A stretch of 64,000 nucleotides of DNA. It comes from Limnospira sp050045915 (GTDB lineage: Bacteria; Cyanobacteriota; Cyanobacteriia; Cyanobacteriales; Microcoleaceae). This document shows, one piece after another, positions 59,480 to 64,000 of this stretch. Location: NCBI GenBank assembly GCA_050045915.1, contig JBNGCR010000008.1, forward strand, positions 1 to 64,000. The letters run 5' to 3'. The notes beneath the pieces are model-generated. The model worked only from the letters and a program-made list of their open reading frames with translations. It was not told where the DNA came from and did not search any database. The translations under genes and the position numbers were made by a program. The first letter of the stretch is position 1. Each line of letters begins with the position of its first letter.

Positions 59480-61123
59480 TCAGTTTTTAGAGCAAGATGG
59501 ATCGATTTTTTTGAGCCTCCAAAGAGAAATATAAATATCATTTTTGGTCAGCAGCTTAGGTTTATAAATTTCCTCAAAATTCCAACTCGATTCCTTTGTA
59601 AGGGGAGGCAGGGGGGAATCTGCTATCGATTTCCGGTCAAAAGCCAGATCTAATATGAACTCCGGCGAAGGATTGAAGACTAGAAAAGATTGACAGGGTT
59701 TTAAAGCTGTCTCTAAATCTTGCGGCGATCGCCAATAAATAGTCAGATTAGAATTCAAACTGTGACTCAAAGACAACAGGTTAAATACATTGGATTGTTC
59801 CGATATTATTGCCGGCACCGGATGTTTTTTAATCAAATGGGCGATCGCCTGATTGTTTCGACTCCTTCCCTTTTGGTAAGTCGGATGAGTTTCTGTATAG
59901 AAAGTGCAGGAAATCAAGCCGATAGATACGAGGAGAGCAAAAATAAATATTCCCGCCCTCCGTCCCTCCATAGATTCACTATAAAAAACTTGGCTGGCTA
60001 GGGCATAAGATACAGCTAACAGAATCCCCAGATAAGAGGGAACGAGATATCGAGAAGTTGCCAATGTTTGACCTTTTAATATCCAATCAATACCCAATAA
60101 TATCAAAGGATTGACGGCGATCAGACACAATATGAACCAATGGACATTTCGGGGGGTTTTTCGACATACAAAGGAAGTCGCAAAAACCAATATAGCCAAA
60201 ATAAATAAGGTCATAGCTGATCCAGATATCATGCTTAAAATGTCGATTGTTTCCGGAAATAAAAAATCAAAAAATATGGTAGAGAAGCCGTAAATTAAAA
60301 TTGCCAGTTTGGTCAGACTCGACATCGGGGCGATCGCCCAATTTGTATTGTCCTGAAGTCGCCCCAAATTGACGATTATCACCGCCAGCCAAGGGATAAA
60401 TGCCATCAAGGCAAAACCGGAAAAAATGAGATAATTTTTGAGCCGATCGCTCAACTTGAATTGTTCCAAAATCAAAACATAAACGGTCGAACTGCTCAAA
60501 ATAAAAGCCGTAAATAGAGAGGTATAAAGTCCAAAGATAACTGTTACCCAATAGAGCAACCAATTTTTGATTTGATTGAGACGGATTGCCCTCAATAATG
60601 CCCAACTCGATAATAGGATTGTCAACGTCCACAAGCTGTAGGGTCGCGCTTCTTGAGAGTAGGCGACAAAAAACGGAGACACCGCAAATAAAACAATCGC
60701 CACCTTTCCCACTTCTTTAATTTTAAATAATTCCCCGCACAACCAATACAAAAAAGGAAAACATAACAGATTAAATATAACGGACAAACTGCGGTTAGAT
60801 ATCACCGAACTGCCGAACCAATGCTGCCAACCCCTCAACAACACAAAATATAAAGGTGCGTGTTCGGGACTTTGACTCAAAGCGTGAATCGTATCTTTCC
60901 AAGTTCGGTCTGAATTGAGGTTCTGATAAATTTTGAGTTCGTCCATTGTCATGCTATCTCGGCGATCGATATCCTCGATGACTTCCTGACGGGTATAACC
61001 GGCGACTCTCAAAGAAGTCGAGACTTCATCCACCCAATAAACTTTTTCTCCCAAACCGTCGATCCGAAAAGATAAAGCGGCGATCGAAATGACCGCCATG
61101 ACAAACATCCCAATGCGATTCAT
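59480..61123 (-). CDS. GT39-like polytopic membrane glycosyltransferase, paralogue
   Basis: A 547-residue membrane protein clearly related to the product of 55952-57547: VYWVDEVSTSLRVAGYT in the first loop, SPEHAPLYFVLLRGW, SPFFVAYSQEARPYSLW, and a similar soluble C-terminal tail. The pair arose by duplication and brackets the stand-alone acyl-AMP ligase in convergent orientation. The probable role is sugar transfer from a polyprenyl-phosphate donor at the outer face. The donor and acceptor are unknown. Confidence 0.82.
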   Translation of the reverse strand: MNRIGMFVMAVISIAALSFRIDGLGEKVYWVDEVSTSLRVAGYTRQEVIEDIDRRDSMTMDELKIYQNLNSDRTWKDTIHALSQSPEHAPLYFVLLRGWQHWFGSSVISNRSLSVIFNLLCFPFLYWLCGELFKIKEVGKVAIVLFAVSPFFVAYSQEARPYSLWTLTILLSSWALLRAIRLNQIKNWLLYWVTVIFGLYTSLFTAFILSSSTVYVLILEQFKLSDRLKNYLIFSGFALMAFIPWLAVIIVNLGRLQDNTNWAIAPMSSLTKLAILIYGFSTIFFDFLFPETIDILSMISGSAMTLFILAILVFATSFVCRKTPRNVHWFILCLIAVNPLILLGIDWILKGQTLATSRYLVPSYLGILLAVSYALASQVFYSESMEGRRAGIFIFALLVSIGLISCTFYTETHPTYQKGRSRNNQAIAHLIKKHPVPAIISEQSNVFNLLSLSHSLNSNLTIYWRSPQDLETALKPCQSFLVFNPSPEFILDLAFDRKSIADSPLPPLTKESSWNFEEIYKPKLLTKNDIYISLWRLKKIDPSCSKN

Positions 61124-61307
61124 ATATTAATGGCGAATAAATATTTTTTGATGAATGGGAGATCCTGAAATGGGCGAGATGTGATATATTTGCACCATTC
61201 CCGATTCCACTTTATCTTAATTTCATCTTAAGAATCTGGCGGGGGGAAGGGTTGCTAAAATTTTTGGATAATGACGCCGACGGCGTCCCGTGGTGAGGAG
61301 TCAACCT

Positions 61308-61787
61308 ATGAAACCATTTCGAGTTCTGACAACTGCCGGTTCCGCGATCGCGATCGCGGCTAATCTCATCTTTGTCGGCCCCGCCTCCGCCGACGGTTTC
61401 CCCGACAATCCCAATCCGATTCCCCACAAGCCGGCCCCCCACAAGCGGCCCCCCCCCACCGACGAATGCCGGCAATATCCCGTCCATCCCCGACCCCAAC
61501 CCCGCCCCCAAACGCGATACCATCCGGAACCGGACTTCCATGAACCTCACCCCGTCCGAGACGATCACCGCCCCGTCGAGAGGGACTACACCCTGCGACC
61601 GGTCATCACCTACCAAGACTATTATCGAAATCCCGATCTCAAACCTCCCATCATCGAACCGCCGGCGACCTTGATGGATACGCAGGCGATGAACATGGAT
61701 TCCGAACGGGTTTTTGTGGTTTTGATTGTCCTCATTTTGTGGTTCATTTGGGGGCCGGGTTTTCGCACTAAAAAAGATAGCAAATAG
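61308..61787 (+). CDS. Pro/His-rich exported hypothetical protein
   Basis: A 159-residue protein from ATG 61308 with a GAGGAG ribosome-binding site. It has a signal peptide (VLTTAGSAIAIAANLIFVG, cleavage near ASA-DG), a central Pro/His/Arg-rich region (about 30-95, repeated HKP/HKRP/HPRP patterns) that could bind metal or be disordered, and a C-terminal hydrophobic helix (VFVVLIVLILWFIWG) before a basic tail. No family is recognised. It is not linked by spacing to its neighbours. Confidence 0.65.
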   Translation: MKPFRVLTTAGSAIAIAANLIFVGPASADGFPDNPNPIPHKPAPHKRPPPTDECRQYPVHPRPQPRPQTRYHPEPDFHEPHPVRDDHRPVERDYTLRPVITYQDYYRNPDLKPPIIEPPATLMDTQAMNMDSERVFVVLIVLILWFIWGPGFRTKKDSK

Positions 61788-61865
61788 CGTTTGGCAAACC
61801 GATCAAACCGTATTTCTACGGAATCTGCCCTTTGATCTGATAGCGATCGCCCGTAAATTCAACAA

Positions 61866-61968
61866 TTTTCATTTTCCATTTCCCTTGCTAAGATAGGAAT
61901 GTGTAGATAGATGAATGTGGATGCTCCCTAATCCATAAAACCCCGCCCCGAGTAAGGGACGGGGAGTT
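61866..61968 (+). ncRNA. Candidate small RNA with intrinsic terminator
   Basis: A possible promoter (TTTTCA, 17-base spacer, TAAGAT at 61889-61894) precedes a transcript of about 65 bases. It ends in a GC-rich hairpin (CCCCGCCCC / GGGACGGGG, one mismatch) followed by seven T residues (61957-61963). No gene on the plus strand needs this terminator nearby, apart from the gene ending at 61787. A minute frame from ATG 61911 (MNVDAP) lies inside. I do not recognise a known sRNA family. Confidence 0.45.
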
Positions 61969-62027
61969 TTTTTGGAAAGGATAACTCGTCTCCTATCAAA
62001 TCCGGTTATCCCCTCCTAAACCTCCCC

Positions 62028-62096
62028 AATCATCGACCGATGATTTGATCGGGTAGGGGCCCCTGGCTTGCGCCCTCCGGAATTGATTCCCAAGCC
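62028..62096 (-). repeat. Twin-hairpin repeat, copy 8 (degenerate)
   Basis: Hairpin B is intact (62028-62045, AATCATCG / CGATGATT). The hairpin A part is decayed, with GGCTTG and CAAGCC arms (62065-62096) and only one GGAATTGATTCC core. The linker is altered. It is probably an old copy in the same orientation as copies 6 and 7. Confidence 0.55.
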
Positions 62097-62117
62097 GTCT
62101 CGATATCCAACTTGATA

Positions 62118-62522
62118 TCAGAGAGACTCAACCGGAGTCGGTTCCCAAACCTCGCCGTAGTTTTGCCGCAATTCTTCCCAGGCTTCCACCTGTCCCGGTT
62201 CGTATTCCCCCGGTTTCCCCCACTGCAGGAATGCACTCAAAGCGACGGAATCTTCCCCATCGACGAAGCGAATCGCATAGGTCGTGAAATTTCCCCGCTT
62301 CGCTTCTCCCGTTTCAAATTTAACCATTTTAATCCCATCCATATTCAGGTGAAATTCAAACAGATCGGCGTGCATATTGGCATATTTTCCCTTGGGCAAT
62401 TCTGCATAAAATAGTTTGGAAATTTTGCCTTTCACTTCCAGAACCGCCGCGCTGCTGGTGACGATCAGGCGCAACGTCCCTAATTTTTCGCACGCTTCCA
62501 AAAATTCTTTTAAAGTCGCCAT
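62118..62522 (-). CDS. Conserved cyanobacterial protein, ChuX/HutX-like fold
   Basis: A 134-residue soluble protein of a family present across cyanobacteria (TLRLIVTSSAAVLEVKGKI, then FYAELPKGKYANMHADLFEF and GNFTTYAIRF). Its order of segments, ending in a short strand followed by WGKPGE, recalls one half of haem-handling HmuS/ChuX proteins, but sequence similarity is too weak to claim haem binding. It stands alone, 49 bases downstream of phoH on the same strand, and could be co-transcribed with it. Confidence 0.7.
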   Translation of the reverse strand: MATLKEFLEACEKLGTLRLIVTSSAAVLEVKGKISKLFYAELPKGKYANMHADLFEFHLNMDGIKMVKFETGEAKRGNFTTYAIRFVDGEDSVALSAFLQWGKPGEYEPGQVEAWEELRQNYGEVWEPTPVESL

Positions 62523-62571
62523 TTTGTCAATTTATTGATTTTTCCACTGGAATTTTACCACCCGGACTCCC

Positions 62572-63525
62572 TCATTTTTCATGGCGTTCGTAGGCAGCGA
62601 CGATGCGCTGGACCAGGGGATTTCGCACCACGTCCGCCTGGGAAAATTCGCAGAAGGCGATCCCCTCGACATTTTGGAGGATTTTGAGGGCGACGGTGAG
62701 CCCGGAGGATTGGTGGAGGGGGAGGTCGGTCTGGGTGATGTCCCCTGTCACCACCATCCGCGATCGGTACCCCAGGCGGGTCAAGACCATCTTCATCTGG
62801 GCCGGGGTGGTGTTTTGGGCTTCGTCGAGGATGACAAAGGAGTTGTTGAGGGTGCGCCCCCTCATGTAGGCGATCGGGGCCACTTCAATGACGCCCCGTT
62901 CCATCAAATTGCCGGCCTTTTCGGGGTCGATCAATTCGTAAATGGCATCGTAGAGGGGGCGCAGGTAGGGGTTGACCTTCTGCTGCAAATCTCCCGGCAG
63001 AAACCCGAGGCGTTCCCCCGCCTCCACCGCCGGACGGGTGAGGATCAGGCGCTCGTACTGGTCGGCGAGGAGGGCTTGCAGGGCGAGGATGGCGGCGAGG
63101 TAGGTCTTTCCCGTCCCCGCCGGACCGATGCAAAAGGTCAGGTCGTGGGTGCGGATCGCCTGGATGTACTGGCGCTGGCGGAAGGTTTTCGCCCGCACCT
63201 CCTGGCCCCGGCGGGTTTTGGCGAGGACATCTTGTTGGAGTTCTTGCAGTCTCTCCTCTTGGTGGGTGTTGATGGCGTGGCGGGCGGTGAGGATGTCGGG
63301 CCCGGTGATGGTTTTGCCATCTTTCCAAAATTCTTTGAGGGATTCGATCAGGGTCTGGCACAGTTCCACCTGTTTGGCCGTCCCAGCGATCGAGATATCT
63401 TGGCCCCGCAGGACGACCTGGGCGCCGGTTTGTTTCGATAGGGTTTTCAGGTTGTCTTCTTGATAGCCGGCGAGGGCGATCGCACTTTCGATACTGGGTA
63501 ACTGAATCGTCAATCGCTCAGTCAT
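62572..63525 (-). CDS. phoH: PhoH family ATPase
   Basis: A 317-residue protein with an N-terminal KH-like RNA-binding region and a PhoH ATPase domain. Walker A is GPAGTGKTYLA (about 132-142) and Walker B is VILDEAQNTTPAQMKM. Bacterial PhoH proteins are linked to RNA metabolism and work near YbeY. ATG 63525 follows an upstream stop by a single-base step (TGAATG). In cyanobacteria the order rpsP-KH protein-phoH is common, and the KH gene lies just upstream here. Confidence 0.93.
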   Translation of the reverse strand: MTERLTIQLPSIESAIALAGYQEDNLKTLSKQTGAQVVLRGQDISIAGTAKQVELCQTLIESLKEFWKDGKTITGPDILTARHAINTHQEERLQELQQDVLAKTRRGQEVRAKTFRQRQYIQAIRTHDLTFCIGPAGTGKTYLAAILALQALLADQYERLILTRPAVEAGERLGFLPGDLQQKVNPYLRPLYDAIYELIDPEKAGNLMERGVIEVAPIAYMRGRTLNNSFVILDEAQNTTPAQMKMVLTRLGYRSRMVVTGDITQTDLPLHQSSGLTVALKILQNVEGIAFCEFSQADVVRNPLVQRIVAAYERHEK

Positions 63526-63672
63526 TCAATTGGGTTTGATTGGGTGTTTCCTGTGGGGGGCGGGGACGATCGCATCCACTTCAATTTCGACCAACATCTG
63601 GCGATCGATGATGCCCCCGGCCAGACAAAAAAACTCGGGAAAGCGGCAAGCGATCGCCGCCTTCCATACAAG
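63526..63672 (-). pseudogene. Possible RidA-family C-terminal relic
   Basis: Between the KH gene stop and phoH, the minus strand encodes about 48 residues, ending at a TGA adjacent to the phoH start, that include AACRFPEFF-like text and IIDRQMLVEIEVDAIVPAP. The latter closely resembles the C-terminus of some RidA/L-PSP-family proteins. There is no start codon or N-terminal domain. It could be a decayed insertion or chance. Confidence 0.25.
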
Positions 63673-63673
63673 T

Positions 63674-64000
63674 TTACTGGCCGTCCCGACGCGCCAACCT
63701 CCGGGGGGGAGATGAGCGGCGACTTCGGGTCGGACGTTTGGGCGACGGCCGATTCGCGGCTGCCCTCGGGCGACTTTGGGGGGGAGAATCTTCGTAAATA
63801 TCCAAATAGACGGACTCTCCGGCCACCCCGGCGATCGTGGACAACACGGTGCGAATGGCTTGGATGTTGTGTCCCCACCGGCCGTAAACCCGGCCTTTAT
63901 CCTCCGCTTCAAAAGCGAGTCGAATCCAAACTTTCCGCTGGGCGGACGATCGCTCGCAATCCACCCGCAGCGCTTCTGGGGACTCCAAAAACGGTCCGAT
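63674..64000 (-). CDS. khpA: KH-domain RNA-binding protein, partial (KhpA-like)
   Basis: The 5' end lies beyond the window; the frame is open through base 64000. The visible 108 residues include the KH domain VWIRLAFEAEDKGRVYGRWG, then HNIQAIRTVLSTIAG and SVYLDIYE, followed by a basic Pro/Arg-rich tail (about 35 residues). The GXXG loop reads GRWG where GRGG is common. It is found upstream of phoH as in other cyanobacteria. Confidence 0.88.
   Translation of the reverse strand: MGPFLESPEALRVDCERSSAQRKVWIRLAFEAEDKGRVYGRWGHNIQAIRTVLSTIAGVAGESVYLDIYEDSPPQSRPRAAANRPSPKRPTRSRRSSPPRRLARRDGQ

Noticed and set aside
62581..63441. 286-residue plus-strand frame opposite phoH
   Set aside because: Antisense to an intact PhoH ATPase gene and composed of Gly/Asp/Val-rich text without motifs.

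Overview
The window is a cyanobacterial chromosome fragment from a draft scaffold, with one 100-N gap. The evidence is dense GCGATCGC (HIP1-type) octamers, an atp operon that carries both b and b' genes but not beta/epsilon, and families typical of cyanobacteria (MiaE, CGLD27, a KaiB-domain protein, DUF1400 and DUF3352 proteins, heptanucleotide tandem repeats). Nothing in the window shows whether it forms heterocysts.

Layout. 0-8.3 kb: proS, then the operon atpI-atpB-atpE-atpG(b')-atpF-atpH-atpA-atpC. 8.3-15 kb (minus strand): a RecB/Cas4-like nuclease, a KaiB-domain protein, PilT, Lnt, and an atypical PII protein followed by a DMT-family transporter. 15-22 kb: a TetR regulator, thioredoxin, a GST gene broken where a hairpin repeat and the assembly gap lie, miaE, a GNAT acetyltransferase, a beta-lactamase-like hydrolase, and proW-proX without an ATPase gene. 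22-31 kb: small conserved proteins, a DUF697 GTPase, a TIGR01777 epimerase, DUF3352, a GT4 glycosyltransferase, rsfS-CGLD27-asparaginase and initiator tRNA-Met. 31-36 kb: a coiled-coil protein, a GT-C-like membrane protein, a GT4 glycosyltransferase and an exported SRPBCC protein. 36-61 kb: a biosynthetic locus. 61-64 kb: a Pro/His-rich exported protein, a candidate small RNA, a conserved cyanobacterial protein, phoH, and the 3' part of a KH-domain gene.

The biosynthetic locus is the most striking part. Two operons diverge from one intergenic region holding a consensus promoter on the minus strand (TTGACA-17-TATAAT) and a near-consensus one on the plus strand (TTGTCA-17-TATTAT) whose -35 boxes overlap. 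Leftward are a PKS ending in a PLP-dependent alpha-oxoamine synthase (KS-AT-DH-ER-KR-ACP-AOS), an acyl-AMP-ligase PKS (AL-ACP-KS-AT-DH-ER-KR-ACP), an AT-less ketosynthase and an SRPBCC protein. Rightward are a DUF1400 hydrolase, a GT39-like membrane protein and a stand-alone acyl-AMP ligase, followed by a convergent paralogue of the membrane protein. My reading is that an activated acid is extended by fully reducing modules and released by decarboxylative condensation with an amino acid, giving a long-chain alpha-amino ketone (sphingoid-base-like) that may then be glycosylated. I do not recognise this gene set as a characterised pathway.

A second notable item is a dispersed twin-hairpin repeat (about eight sites). 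The arm sequences differ between copies but stay complementary, which points to selection on structure. Heptanucleotide tandem arrays occupy several intergenic spaces.
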